The notes under the pieces were generated by a model. It was not told where the DNA came from. It made no database searches and saw only the letters and a list, made by a program, of their open reading frames with translations. From Treponema sp. (GTDB lineage Bacteria > Spirochaetota > Spirochaetia > Treponematales > Breznakiellaceae), in NCBI GenBank assembly GCA_031271075.1, contig JAISWN010000073.1, positions 1 to 12,527 on the forward strand: a DNA stretch of 12,527 nucleotides, written 5' to 3'. The position numbers and the translations under genes were made by a program. Of this stretch, positions 1-9,011 are shown piece by piece (position 1 is the first letter of the stretch; each line of letters starts with the position of its first letter).

Positions 1-177
1 CATCGCCCGCTGAAAGTCCAGTAACGACGGATGCAAAAAGAAAAATACCGCAAACGCGCTCTTAATGCCGTCAAGCAACCGATACTTCAGATTGCCCCCG
101 CCCCGTCTTACATCAGGGATCTGTCCCCCTACCGCCTCCAAGCTGCCCAGCAGCTTGCTAAATAATCCCGCTCCCAT
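1..177 (-). CDS. Transposase N-terminus (partial, runs off the left edge)
   Basis: An open frame of 59 codons starts at ATG 177-175 and continues past position 1. It is too short and edge-truncated to stand out as an ORF. An in-frame TAA lies four codons upstream of the ATG, so the start is well bounded, although no strong ribosome site is seen. The residues include IPDVRRGGGN (20-29) and LLDGIKSAFAVFFFLHPSLLDFQ (34-56). This pattern of a basic PD-R-x-x-x-N segment followed by a hydrophobic FAVFFFLHPS-like helix and FQR resembles the N-terminal region of IS4-like/ISNCY DDE transposases. It probably belongs to the same transposase type as the C-terminal piece at 11649-12527. The link rests on the shared terminal repeats, since the two fragments do not overlap in sequence. 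Confidence 0.6.
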   Translation of the reverse strand, partial: MGAGLFSKLLGSLEAVGGQIPDVRRGGGNLKYRLLDGIKSAFAVFFFLHPSLLDFQRAM

Positions 178-196
178 GAGGGGATCTTATCACATC

Positions 197-217
197 TTTC
201 TAAACTGAGAATTGCTG
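197..217 (-). repeat. IS terminal inverted repeat, transposase 5' side
   Basis: Read inward on the minus strand, this repeat begins CAGCAATTCTCAG and ends TTTAGAAA. It matches 11509-11529 perfectly over 21 bp in inverted orientation, and the match stops abruptly at both ends. It lies 19 bases upstream of the partial transposase start, where an IS terminus is expected. Confidence 0.8.
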
Positions 218-305
218 TCATGAATAATCCCAGAAATCGAAGTACGACTGCCCTGTTTGTGTGGTTCGTATGGAAAAAGGCACAAAAACCTACAAATGCG
301 ACAGT

Positions 306-1208
306 CTAGGGGTTTACCGGCGGTGGATGGCTGTGAGTCGCGGTCATGGTCCTTTCCAGGGCTTCGATTGCGGTGTTTAGATCTTTGGAGATTACCAGGG
401 AATAGATCATATCTACCACCGCAAGCTGATTGATCCGGGAGACCGTGGCGGCGCTGCGGTAGACCGGTTCCAGGGACGGCACAAGCAGGGGAATGTCGGA
501 GCATGATCTGAGGGTATTACCGCCCTCCCTGGTCAGGGTGATGAGGGAGGCCCCGTTTTTTCTGGCCCACTCGGCGCAGCGTATCATAGAAGTAGTTTCC
601 CCTGAATAAGAGATGATGAAGGCCGCGTCTCCCTTGCGCAGGTTACATGCGGTGGTGATTTGGAGATCCGTATCCTGGGAATTGGAACAGGGGAGCCCGA
701 TGCGCAAAAATTTTTGATAGAGATCCTGAGCCGCAAGTCCCGATGCCCCAATGCCGAAAAGGCCGATAAAACGGGCGCCCCGTATGAGGTCCGCGGCTTT
801 GATTAACAGATGAATATCACAGACTATTTCAAGCCTGGCCAGGTTCCGCTGAATACCGCCTATTATTCCTTTTACCAGTTTGGCCGGATCCATATCGGGG
901 CCGGCTTCCAAATCCGAAGGAGCGCCCCGCCCGGCGGATTCAGGATAGCCCGTCAGGAATTTTTCGTCCGGAGAGATGAGGAACACATCCCGGGACAGCC
1001 TCAACTTAAAATCGGCAAACCCCGAGGTTCCTATACGGCGGCAAAAACGTACAATGGCCGCCTGGCTCACCCCGCTCCGGCGAGCCAGTTCGGTGATGTT
1101 GCAATGAAGCACCTTCCCGGGCTCCGAAAGCACGTATTCCGCGGCCCGGCGTTCCGCCGAGGGAAGATCCGGCAGACACTGGCGGATGGCAAAAAGGGCG
1201 CTTTCCAT
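306..1208 (-). CDS. RpiR/MurR-family transcriptional regulator
   Basis: A 300-residue protein with the RpiR layout. An N-terminal helix-turn-helix occupies about residues 36-60 (NITELARRSGVSQAAIVRFC). A C-terminal SIS sugar-phosphate-binding domain spans about residues 130-250, with GIGASG (152-157) and the phosphate-binding SYSGET (200-205). Full length is normal for the family. It starts at ATG 1208-1206, one base after the murQ stop, behind a GGGGCGGAG ribosome site, so it is the last gene of the leftward operon and is translationally coupled to murQ. Family members next to murQ, such as MurR of Escherichia coli, are repressors released by MurNAc-6-phosphate. That role is inferred here from position. 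The likely targets are the palindromes at 5432-5453 and 6650-6672. Confidence 0.9.
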   Translation of the reverse strand: MESALFAIRQCLPDLPSAERRAAEYVLSEPGKVLHCNITELARRSGVSQAAIVRFCRRIGTSGFADFKLRLSRDVFLISPDEKFLTGYPESAGRGAPSDLEAGPDMDPAKLVKGIIGGIQRNLARLEIVCDIHLLIKAADLIRGARFIGLFGIGASGLAAQDLYQKFLRIGLPCSNSQDTDLQITTACNLRKGDAAFIISYSGETTSMIRCAEWARKNGASLITLTREGGNTLRSCSDIPLLVPSLEPVYRSAATVSRINQLAVVDMIYSLVISKDLNTAIEALERTMTATHSHPPPVNP

Positions 1209-1209
1209 C

Positions 1210-3005
<1,796 letters not shown>

Positions 3006-3009
<4 letters not shown>

Positions 3010-3920
3010 AGCTCAACCTCCCTGGAACGGGTCGCGGCGATGGAACCCATAGAAACGATAAACGTGGCAAGATAGATAACCACTCCAATGGCGCTTCCTA
3101 TGCCGATGGCAGGATTTCCCGAATCCACCGATCCGAAGGCGGTGCGGTAAAAGAGGGTCCCGATGGTATCGGTAGAAAAATTGGGGCCCCCGTCAAGGCC
3201 GGCCATGGTATAGATCTGTTCAAAGACATTGAGGCTTCCGATGATGGTGAGTACAGCCACCACCGTTACGGAAGGTATTATCAGGGGGAACACGATGCGC
3301 CAAAAAAGTTTCCATTCCCCTACCCCGTCAAGGTAGGCCGCTTCCATACAGTCGGCGGGAACGGAATCTACCGCCGCGAGAAACACCAGGGAGGGGAATC
3401 CTACCCAGCGCCATATATTTACCGCGATAAGGGAATAAGTAGCGAGCTTTTCATCTCCCAGCCAGGGCTTTACCAATTCCCCCAGACCGATGAGCTTGAG
3501 GAACTCGTTAAGGAGGCCGTTGGGCCTGAGGTAGAGGCCCCAGAGGAAACCTACCGCCACCAGGGAAAAAAGCACGGGGATAAAAAAGACCCGCTTAAAA
3601 AAACCATGCCCCGGAATACGGCGGCTCAGCATATAACCAAAGAGCAGACCGATGCTGTTTTGTACCAGGAGATTTAAGGTCAGCCATTTGACATTGTTTT
3701 TTATGGCGTTAAAAAAACGCTCCTGGTAAGGGTAAGCGAAAAATATTCTCTTAAAGTTTTCCAGGCCTACAAATTCACGCCGGAGTAGTTGCTGCCAGTT
3801 AAAGAAACTGTTAAAAAGGGAAATAAAAAGGGGAAGCAGGATAAAAATAAAAACCACCGTCAGGCCGGGGAGCACAAAAAACATGATCCAGAAACCTTTC
3901 CGGATTTCAGACTTCTTCAT
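3006..3920 (-). CDS. ABC sugar transporter permease, MalF-like (CUT1)
   Basis: A 304-residue inner-membrane protein with hydrophobic segments near residues 11-35, 80-98, 112-132, 162-182, 213-232 and 270-292. The EAA loop is at about 193-212 (EAAYLDGVGEWKLFWRIVFP), a good match to the family consensus. It is the MalF-type partner of the next gene. I chose ATG 3920-3918 because it has an AGAGG ribosome site five bases upstream and gives a standard N-terminus. The frame stays open to a TTG at 4007, but the added 29 residues are polar and have no ribosome site. The gene lies 145 bases below the binding-protein gene. That gap holds a palindrome (3997-4013). Confidence 0.92.
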
Positions 3921-3996
3921 CTCCGCCTCTTTTCTTTGGCCGGAAGAAAACGCGGAAAGCGGAATGGCTCCTGCTTCTCGAATCTTCTTCCGGCTG

Positions 3997-4013
3997 CTTT
4001 GTTTCAAACAAAG
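3997..4013. repeat. 17-bp perfect palindrome between binding-protein and permease genes
   Basis: Arms CTTTGTTT and AAACAAAG flank a single central base. In RNA this would fold as a 7-bp stem with a three-base loop. No T-run follows, so it is not a standard terminator. It could be a processing or stabilising stem that keeps binding-protein mRNA above permease mRNA, or an operator. The function is unknown. Confidence 0.45.
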
Positions 4014-4065
4014 AGTTGACAGGGTTCCAAAACATTAGATTGCGGAATCCTGACCTTGAATTCGC

Positions 4066-5340
4066 TTATTTTTGGAAAGGTTTATAATACGAAGCTATGC
4101 CGTCCTGTATCTGCTGGCAAACCTGGGCCGCCGTGAGCTGCCCGCCGAACATGCCTTGGAGGGCAGCCTGCGCAAGGGTGGAACCTGTAGGCTGCTCGTA
4201 ACGGAAACCAACCAGAAAGATATAGGGGGTATTGTTCTTCTGCAGACCAATCACCTTGGCGATGAAAGGCGCCGAGGAAGTATCTGCGCCGGGAACCGCA
4301 GAAACCTGTTTCAGGGACTTGACGTAGAAGTCGCCGGTAGTCTTACTGGCAAAGAAATGCAGCAGCGAGGTAACCGCTTCCTTATGGGAAGAAGCGGCGT
4401 TCATGGCAAAGTTTCCGTCGGCATAGACCGAAACATAGCTGGGATCATTCGCGTTGAGCGTGGGCGGCGCGAAGAGATCGTACTTGAGGGAAGGATTCTG
4501 GGAAGAGAAATACCCCGCCTCAAAGGAACCGCCGATAAAATGGGCGGACTGCTCGTTGATGAAGAGGGAACGGGCATCGTCGTAACTTACCCCCATGAAC
4601 ATATCGGGTACATAGGGTTTTAACTCGTTGAGCCGGTCAACCGCGGCCACAAAAACAGGATCAAGGAAATTGGTTTCGCCCTTCACCACCTTGTCATAGA
4701 AGGAGGTACCGCCGTAGAAATTGGGACAAAGAGTACCCAGCATGATCTCCAGTATCCAGGCGTCCTTGCCGCCGTGGCCGATGGGGGTGATCCCCGCTTT
4801 CTTCACCGCCTCGCAATTCGCCAGAAACTGGGCCCAGGTCTTGGGTATTTGGAGGCCGAGTTTGCTGTAAATTTCCGTATTGTAAAAGACAAAAAGCGTT
4901 TGGCTCGCAATAGGCACGCCGTAAATCTTTCCATCCGAAACGGAAGCGGCCCCCCTGCGGGCGGCGTCGGAGAAATTTTTCAACTCAGGGATACGGGCGT
5001 CCAGGGGCTCCAGGTAGCCTGACTGGGCAAAGGTTTCGAGCCCCCCATAGGTCCGGGCCATAAAAACATCGGGTCCCGAACCCCCGCTCAGGGCCGCAGA
5101 AAGAATCGTATTGTACTCGGTGCTTTTGTGAGCCGTCTGTATCACGTCGATTCCGGGATTCTGGGATTCAAAAATCCCCAGAAGTTCCTCAAAGCCTTCG
5201 ATCTCTTCGGGCCGCCAGGTCCAAAAATTGATGGACGTTTTGGCAGTCTGGGGACTCCGCTGACCGCCGCCACCGGCAAACGACATGGATACGGCCAAAA
5301 CCAAACAAACCGGCAGGATAAAGAGTTTTTTTACCGTCAT
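4066..5340 (-). CDS. Extracellular sugar-binding protein of a CUT1 ABC importer
   Basis: A 424-residue solute-binding protein of the MalE/UgpB type (bacterial extracellular solute-binding family 1). The N-terminus has MTVKK, a hydrophobic core (residues 6-20) and a likely signal peptidase I site after SFA (22). The next residues are GGGG, with no lipobox cysteine. The mature part has family features: INFWTWRPEEIEGF near 37-50, a GSGPDVFMA segment near 88-95, and later GKIYGVPIASQTLFVFYNTEIYSKLG. I chose ATG 5340-5338 because AGGAGG (5346-5351) lies five bases upstream. An in-frame ATG at 5388 would add 16 residues ahead of the signal peptide and sits at the expected transcription start. It heads a leftward operon with two permeases, murQ and the regulator, so its ligand is probably MurNAc or a muropeptide sugar (inference). 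Confidence 0.92.
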   Translation of the reverse strand: MTVKKLFILPVCLVLAVSMSFAGGGGQRSPQTAKTSINFWTWRPEEIEGFEELLGIFESQNPGIDVIQTAHKSTEYNTILSAALSGGSGPDVFMARTYGGLETFAQSGYLEPLDARIPELKNFSDAARRGAASVSDGKIYGVPIASQTLFVFYNTEIYSKLGLQIPKTWAQFLANCEAVKKAGITPIGHGGKDAWILEIMLGTLCPNFYGGTSFYDKVVKGETNFLDPVFVAAVDRLNELKPYVPDMFMGVSYDDARSLFINEQSAHFIGGSFEAGYFSSQNPSLKYDLFAPPTLNANDPSYVSVYADGNFAMNAASSHKEAVTSLLHFFASKTTGDFYVKSLKQVSAVPGADTSSAPFIAKVIGLQKNNTPYIFLVGFRYEQPTGSTLAQAALQGMFGGQLTAAQVCQQIQDGIASYYKPFQK

Positions 5341-5391
5341 AATAACCTCCTCATGATTTATTTTCGCCAATCCGGCAAAAATTTTCATTTT

Positions 5392-5419
5392 ATTATATCA
5401 GGTTTATCGCCATTGTCAA
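5392..5419 (-). promoter_or_regulatory. Sigma-70 promoter for the leftward importer-murQ operon
   Basis: On the minus strand a perfect TTGACA (5419-5414) and a perfect TATAAT (5397-5392) are separated by 16 bases. The predicted start near 5385 gives a leader of about 45 bases to the ATG at 5340. A run of A/T upstream of the -35 could act as an UP element. The palindrome at 5432-5453 lies just upstream. Confidence 0.75.
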
Positions 5420-5485
5420 GAAATTTTTTTTTCATAAAAACCAGTTTTTATGATTTTTTCCTGATTTTATAAAAAATTTTTTTAG
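5414..5485. repeat. AT-rich regulatory block, left copy
   Basis: About 72 bases resembling 6633-6710 in the same orientation. Both share TCAAGAAA, a T run, CATAAAAA, then GTTTTT, GATTTT and a closing A/T tract ending TTTAG. The two copies flank the serine-hydrolase gene. Each contains the -35 box of a minus-strand promoter and a palindrome upstream of it. The low-complexity A/T content weakens the alignment, but the order of the motifs is preserved. Confidence 0.5.
5432..5453. promoter_or_regulatory. Perfect 22-bp palindrome, candidate operator
   Basis: Arms TCATAAAAAC and GTTTTTATGA are exact reverse complements around a central CA. The site lies 12 bases upstream of the -35 box of the leftward operon promoter. 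Two-fold symmetry suggests a dimeric regulator such as the RpiR-type protein encoded at 306-1208. No binding data can be seen, and the assignment is inference. Confidence 0.55.
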
Positions 5486-6529
5486 TCATGGCCTCACAGG
5501 CAGGCTTAAAACCGCCAGATTATGAAAAATATGACGGGTACGCAAGATGCCGGCATTATCCCGGCGGGGATGAACCCGGTTGGATAAAAGAACCGCGTAA
5601 AGCCCGTTTTCAGGATCTATCCAGAGGCTGGTCCCGGTGAACCCCGTATGCCCGAAACTCCGGGAAGACATGAGATCCCCCGCGGCGGAGCCGGGGCCTT
5701 TAACCATCCAGCCGAGGCCGCGGTTCTCTCCCTTCCCTTCGGTATAATTGCGGATCATCATCCAGGCGCTTGGGTTTTTTAAGAAAGCCCCTTCCGGGTT
5801 TTCCAGGGAATCCAGGACCGCAGCGGCAAGGCGGGTCATGTCCGGAGCGCTGGAAAAGATACCCGCGTTACCGCTCACTCCCCCCATGACCACGGCGTTT
5901 TCATCGTGTACCTCTCCCCTGACGGCCCTTCCCCGCCAGGGACAATCCTCGGTGGGGGCGATTCTGTCCAATAAAACCGCCGGAGGCTTGTAACAGGTGT
6001 CCCGCATCCCCAGGGGAGAGGTAACCCTGAGCCGGATAAGATCATCCAAAGCCATGCCGTCGGCTGCGGATGCAATCTCCCCTAAAAGGATAAAGGCTTC
6101 ACAGGTATAAACCACCCGGTCATCGTCCCGGAGGCCGGTCCGGCGTATAGCTTCCAAAATATCCTCCCGGGTATGGGCGTGACGGTAGAGCATGGTTCCC
6201 CCCGGCAGGGGGGCGGTATGGGTCAAAAGCCGGAAAAGAGTAACAGCGCCAAGAGAAGAGTTTTTAAAAGAAGGAAGAAAGAAATCAACCGTGTCTTCCA
6301 GTCTGATAAGACCATCCTCAAGCTGCCTCATCAGGGCTAACGTCACGATGATCTTCGTCAGCGAGGCAATATCATAGAGACTGTCCGGCTGTACCGGGCC
6401 GAGACCATCGCCCAGGACTCCTGTTGTTCCCTGTTCCAAAATGCTTTCGGCGTTGCCTACCACCCAGGCCGCGCCGGGAAAGGCGCCTTCCTCCGCGCAA
6501 TCCCGTAAATAACGTTCAATCATCCCCAT
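5486..6529 (-). CDS. Serine hydrolase of the beta-lactamase fold, AmiE-like
   Basis: A 347-residue protein of the class C beta-lactamase/penicillin-binding family. The catalytic SxxK is SLTK at 56-59, and the third motif is HTG at 294-296. A VHDENAVVMGGVSGNAG segment at 207-223 resembles the HDENA...GHAG block of AmiE (YbbE), the MurNAc-L-alanine amidase encoded beside murQ in Bacillus subtilis. The second motif, normally Y-x-N or Y-x-D, reads YTC (141-143). No signal peptide or membrane segment is seen, so it is probably cytoplasmic. Together with the neighbouring murQ, kinase and importers, this suggests it removes the stem peptide from imported MurNAc-peptides (inference). An esterase or D-amino-peptidase role is the alternative. 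It is transcribed leftward from its own promoter and separated from the next gene by that gene's promoter. Confidence 0.85.
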   Translation of the reverse strand: MGMIERYLRDCAEEGAFPGAAWVVGNAESILEQGTTGVLGDGLGPVQPDSLYDIASLTKIIVTLALMRQLEDGLIRLEDTVDFFLPSFKNSSLGAVTLFRLLTHTAPLPGGTMLYRHAHTREDILEAIRRTGLRDDDRVVYTCEAFILLGEIASAADGMALDDLIRLRVTSPLGMRDTCYKPPAVLLDRIAPTEDCPWRGRAVRGEVHDENAVVMGGVSGNAGIFSSAPDMTRLAAAVLDSLENPEGAFLKNPSAWMMIRNYTEGKGENRGLGWMVKGPGSAAGDLMSSRSFGHTGFTGTSLWIDPENGLYAVLLSNRVHPRRDNAGILRTRHIFHNLAVLSLPVRP

Positions 6530-6609
6530 ACAACATCCTGTTACGTTGATGTTCCACCCGGGTTCCGCGGAATTACCGGTAAAAAGCTATTCCGGCGCCT
6601 CATAAATTA

Positions 6610-6638
6610 ATTTTAACATCCTTTTTTCTGATCGTCAA
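6610..6638 (-). promoter_or_regulatory. Promoter for the serine-hydrolase gene
   Basis: On the minus strand TTGACG (6638-6633) and TAAAAT (6615-6610) are separated by 17 bases, with a leader of about 74 bases to the ATG at 6529. The -35 sits in the same A/T block context as the importer operon promoter at 5392-5419. Confidence 0.55.
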
Positions 6639-6710
6639 GAAAATTTTTTTCATAAAAAAACTGTTTTTCCGATTTTCTGGGGAATTAATAAAAAAAATTT
6701 AAAAATTTAG
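6633..6710. repeat. AT-rich regulatory block, right copy
   Basis: Second copy of the block at 5414-5485, in the same orientation, located in the divergent intergenic region. It shares the -35-containing TCAAGAAA end, the T run, CATAAAAA and GTTTTT elements and a terminal A/T tract ending TTTAG, with a few indels. Confidence 0.5.
6650..6672. promoter_or_regulatory. Imperfect counterpart of the 5432-5453 palindrome
   Basis: The left arm TCATAAAAA is kept. The right arm reads GTTTTTCCGA instead of GTTTTTATGA, and there is one extra base in the middle. It sits upstream of the minus-strand promoter at 6610-6638 and about 40 bases upstream of the plus-strand -35 at 6711, so a protein bound here could affect both directions. 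Confidence 0.4.
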
Positions 6711-6739
6711 TTGACTTGAGGCGGGCGCTGCTTTATTAT
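6711..6739 (+). promoter_or_regulatory. Promoter for the rightward importer-kinase operon
   Basis: TTGACT (6711-6716) and TATTAT (6734-6739) are separated by 17 bases. The expected start at about 6746 leaves a leader of only about 11 bases before ATG 6757, just covering the AGGAG ribosome site (6746-6750). The very short leader leaves some doubt about the exact -10. Confidence 0.55.
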
Positions 6740-6756
6740 ACCCCCAGGAGAAACCT

Positions 6757-8070
6757 ATGAAGAAAACGATATTTGTAATGGCTCTTGTTCTGTTTTGCTA
6801 CGGGGCGGTTTTTGCCGCCGGGGGAAGTGACAAGCAGGCGTCGTCGGATCTGGACGCGCCGGTGTCCCTGGTTCTCTGGACCCACGAAGACCCTAACCGG
6901 AGTGTCTTGGAAAAAGGTTTTATCGAACAATACAAAGCCTCTCATCCCAATGTGAACATAGACTATCAAATGTACCCTTCGGGAAAAATGAGGGAACTTT
7001 TGACCGTGGCCTTTTCGGCAAACCAAGGGCCGGATATTTTTAACCAAAGCCAGTCCGTAATACGCCAGTTTGTGGTAGAAGGCAGGACCGCCGCGCTGGA
7101 CCCTTCGTGGATTGGCGAGAAAAAAATCGGCGATGTGGTAGGCCGCTATATTCCCGGCGCCCTTGAGGCGGTGGAACTGGACGGGGCCATCTACGGGCTT
7201 CCTCTGGAATATACAAATCTCTGTATGTACCTGAACAAGAAAATTTTCCGCGAAGCCGGGCTGAATCCCGAGACCGATTATCCTAAAACCTGGGAAGACG
7301 TGATGGCTCTGAGTGAAAAACTGGTTATCAGGAACGGCGAAATCATTACCCGCCGGGGTTTTGATTTCCGCTATCCTTCTTACACCCAGCAGTTTCTGCC
7401 CATGGTCGTCCAGTTGGGAGGCCAACTGGTAAGCGACGACGGGAAAAAGGCGGTCATCGGAGATGAGGCATGGATACAGTTCTTTGAATATATGCGCCAA
7501 TGGGGGCCCAAGGGCAAGAACCTGGGAGGGCCCACCTATGTAGCGCCCCGCCAGGCTTTTGATCTTGACAACAACGAGATAGCCATGAGCGAAAGCGGCC
7601 TCTACCAGCAGGCCCGCATGAAAGCCGCCAATCCTTCGTTTTACGAAAGCGGCGAATGGATGGTTGTTCCCTATCCCCAGTTTAAAAACGCGAAGAAAGA
7701 AGCCGCCGGTGATATTGCCTGTCACTACTATCTGGTTAACAGTCAAGCGCCTTTGGAACACAAGATTTGGGCCTGGCGGGCCGTTGACTTCATGCTTTCC
7801 CACAGCGAGGAATATTTAGCGGCGGTTAATCTTGTTCAGCCGACCTATAAGCTCTTCAATTCCGCGGCCTTTAAAGCCATTCCCTATTCCGATGTATTCC
7901 GCCGCGACCTTGAGCGGGGGAAACTGGTTTACTACGCGGAAAACAGCGCCGCCATCAATGATCGCATGAAGGCGGCGGTTGAGGCGGCCATGCTTCAGGG
8001 CGAGGACCCCAAAACGGTGTTGGCGTCCTTCCGCAAAGCGGTACAGGAAATACTCGACCAGCAGCAGTAG
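6757..8070 (+). CDS. Extracellular sugar-binding protein of a second CUT1 ABC importer
   Basis: A 437-residue solute-binding protein (family 1). It has a signal peptide MKKTIFVMALVLFCYGAVFA with likely cleavage after residue 20. Mature-domain features are LVLWTHEDPNRSVLEKGF (38-55), SANQGPDIFNQS (87-98) and AIYGLPLEYTNLCMYLNKKIF, the usual hinge-and-cleft region. There is no lipobox cysteine. ATG 6757 has AGGAG six bases upstream. It shares little obvious sequence with the binding protein at 4066-5340, so the two importers probably have different ligands. It heads the rightward operon with two permeases, a HAD phosphatase and an amino-sugar kinase. A MurNAc-, GlcNAc- or disaccharide-type ligand is inferred from that company. 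Confidence 0.92.
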   Translation: MKKTIFVMALVLFCYGAVFAAGGSDKQASSDLDAPVSLVLWTHEDPNRSVLEKGFIEQYKASHPNVNIDYQMYPSGKMRELLTVAFSANQGPDIFNQSQSVIRQFVVEGRTAALDPSWIGEKKIGDVVGRYIPGALEAVELDGAIYGLPLEYTNLCMYLNKKIFREAGLNPETDYPKTWEDVMALSEKLVIRNGEIITRRGFDFRYPSYTQQFLPMVVQLGGQLVSDDGKKAVIGDEAWIQFFEYMRQWGPKGKNLGGPTYVAPRQAFDLDNNEIAMSESGLYQQARMKAANPSFYESGEWMVVPYPQFKNAKKEAAGDIACHYYLVNSQAPLEHKIWAWRAVDFMLSHSEEYLAAVNLVQPTYKLFNSAAFKAIPYSDVFRRDLERGKLVYYAENSAAINDRMKAAVEAAMLQGEDPKTVLASFRKAVQEILDQQQ

Positions 8071-8098
8071 TAAAAAAATATCCGTTCCGGAGGGCTTG

Positions 8099-8998
8099 AT
8101 GAAGTATGAAGGTATAGAAAAAAGAAAAGCCTTCTGGGGCTGGATATTCGTTACCCCCGCGGTATTGCTGTTTCTTCTTTTTTCTCTTTACCCCATGGCA
8201 AATGCTTTTTACAATACCTTCTTCAACATAAAGCTTCTGTCCCTCAGAAAGCCTCAGTTCATGGGGATCAAAAACTATATCTATGTTCTTTCTTCCGGGA
8301 GTTTCCTCAATTCTATCAAGGCAACGGTGATCTTTACCCTGGGCGCCTTTATTCCCCTGACGGTTTTTTCATGTATCTTCGGCCTCATCATCACTACCCG
8401 CAAGAGGGGGCATAACTTTCTGCAGCTTATGATCTATGCTCCTGCGGTGTTTTCTTCGGTAGTCGCGGCCCTCATTTGGATGCTTCTCTTTGATCCCCGG
8501 GGTTTGGCAAACAGTATGGTCAATTTTATTTTGGCCAGCCCGGGAGTAGATCACCACTGGCTTACCGATACGGCGATGCTCCGGCTCTCTACGGCGGCCA
8601 TTTATGTCTGGAAATATATAGGGTACTTTTCCATCATATTCGTAACCGGCATTGCCAAGATACCCCATTCGGTGCTGGAAGCGGCGGTGGTAGACGGAGC
8701 GGGCGCCCTTCAAACCATACGGCGGATCATCATGCCCCTCCTGAGACCCACTACGGTAATGGTTTCCATTGTGGCCATGCTGAACTGCCTTAAATCGTTT
8801 TCCACCCAATACCTCTTTACCCAGCGGGGGGCGCCTGTGGAAGCGATCAATGTGGTTACTCTCAATATTTACAATACCGCTATCCGGGATCTTAATATAA
8901 GCAGGGCCTGCGTAATGAGCGTGCTGCTTTTTCTTGTCATGATGGCCCTAACCATGATAAGGCTCCGCAGTTCCGAGCGGGACAGTGTGAGATACTGA
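8099..8998 (+). CDS. ABC sugar transporter permease, MalF-like (CUT1)
   Basis: A 299-residue inner-membrane protein with hydrophobic segments near residues 12-34, 75-97, 108-130, 163-183, 213-230 and 265-290. The EAA loop is at about 194-213 (EAAVVDGAGALQTIRRIIMP). I chose ATG 8099-8101 because GGAGG lies five bases upstream and the N-terminus MKYEGIEKRKAFWGW is typical of the family. The frame is open to 7979 only because it overlaps the preceding gene, and those 40 residues look like shadow translation. It starts 28 bases after the binding-protein stop and pairs with the permease at 9012-9866. Confidence 0.92.
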   Translation: MKYEGIEKRKAFWGWIFVTPAVLLFLLFSLYPMANAFYNTFFNIKLLSLRKPQFMGIKNYIYVLSSGSFLNSIKATVIFTLGAFIPLTVFSCIFGLIITTRKRGHNFLQLMIYAPAVFSSVVAALIWMLLFDPRGLANSMVNFILASPGVDHHWLTDTAMLRLSTAAIYVWKYIGYFSIIFVTGIAKIPHSVLEAAVVDGAGALQTIRRIIMPLLRPTTVMVSIVAMLNCLKSFSTQYLFTQRGAPVEAINVVTLNIYNTAIRDLNISRACVMSVLLFLVMMALTMIRLRSSERDSVRY

Positions 8999-9011
8999 TA
9001 CAGGAGAAGAA

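Larger units (their letters stand above)
1..217 (-). mobile_element. 5' end of an IS element, cut by the left edge
   Basis: This stretch holds the start of a transposase gene reading leftward off the window, preceded by a 21-bp terminal repeat at 197-217. The same repeat, inverted, begins the IS end at 11509. I infer that both window edges lie inside copies of one IS type in the same orientation, this being its transposase 5' side and the other its 3' side. The rest of the element, its other end and any target-site duplication are outside the window. Confidence 0.7.

Noticed and set aside
190..504. 104-codon open frame on the minus strand
   Set aside because: It overlaps the regulator gene in another frame and runs through the IS terminus. 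The translation is Arg/Pro-rich with no recognisable domain, as shadow frames usually are.
5465..5485. Intrinsic terminator for the hydrolase gene
   Set aside because: The A-run/T-run symmetry has no GC stem, so it is better explained as part of the AT-rich promoter block.
6736..7803. 355-codon open frame on the minus strand opposite the second binding protein
   Set aside because: It is antisense to a clear solute-binding protein with signal peptide and ribosome site, and shows no family motif or plausible promoter.
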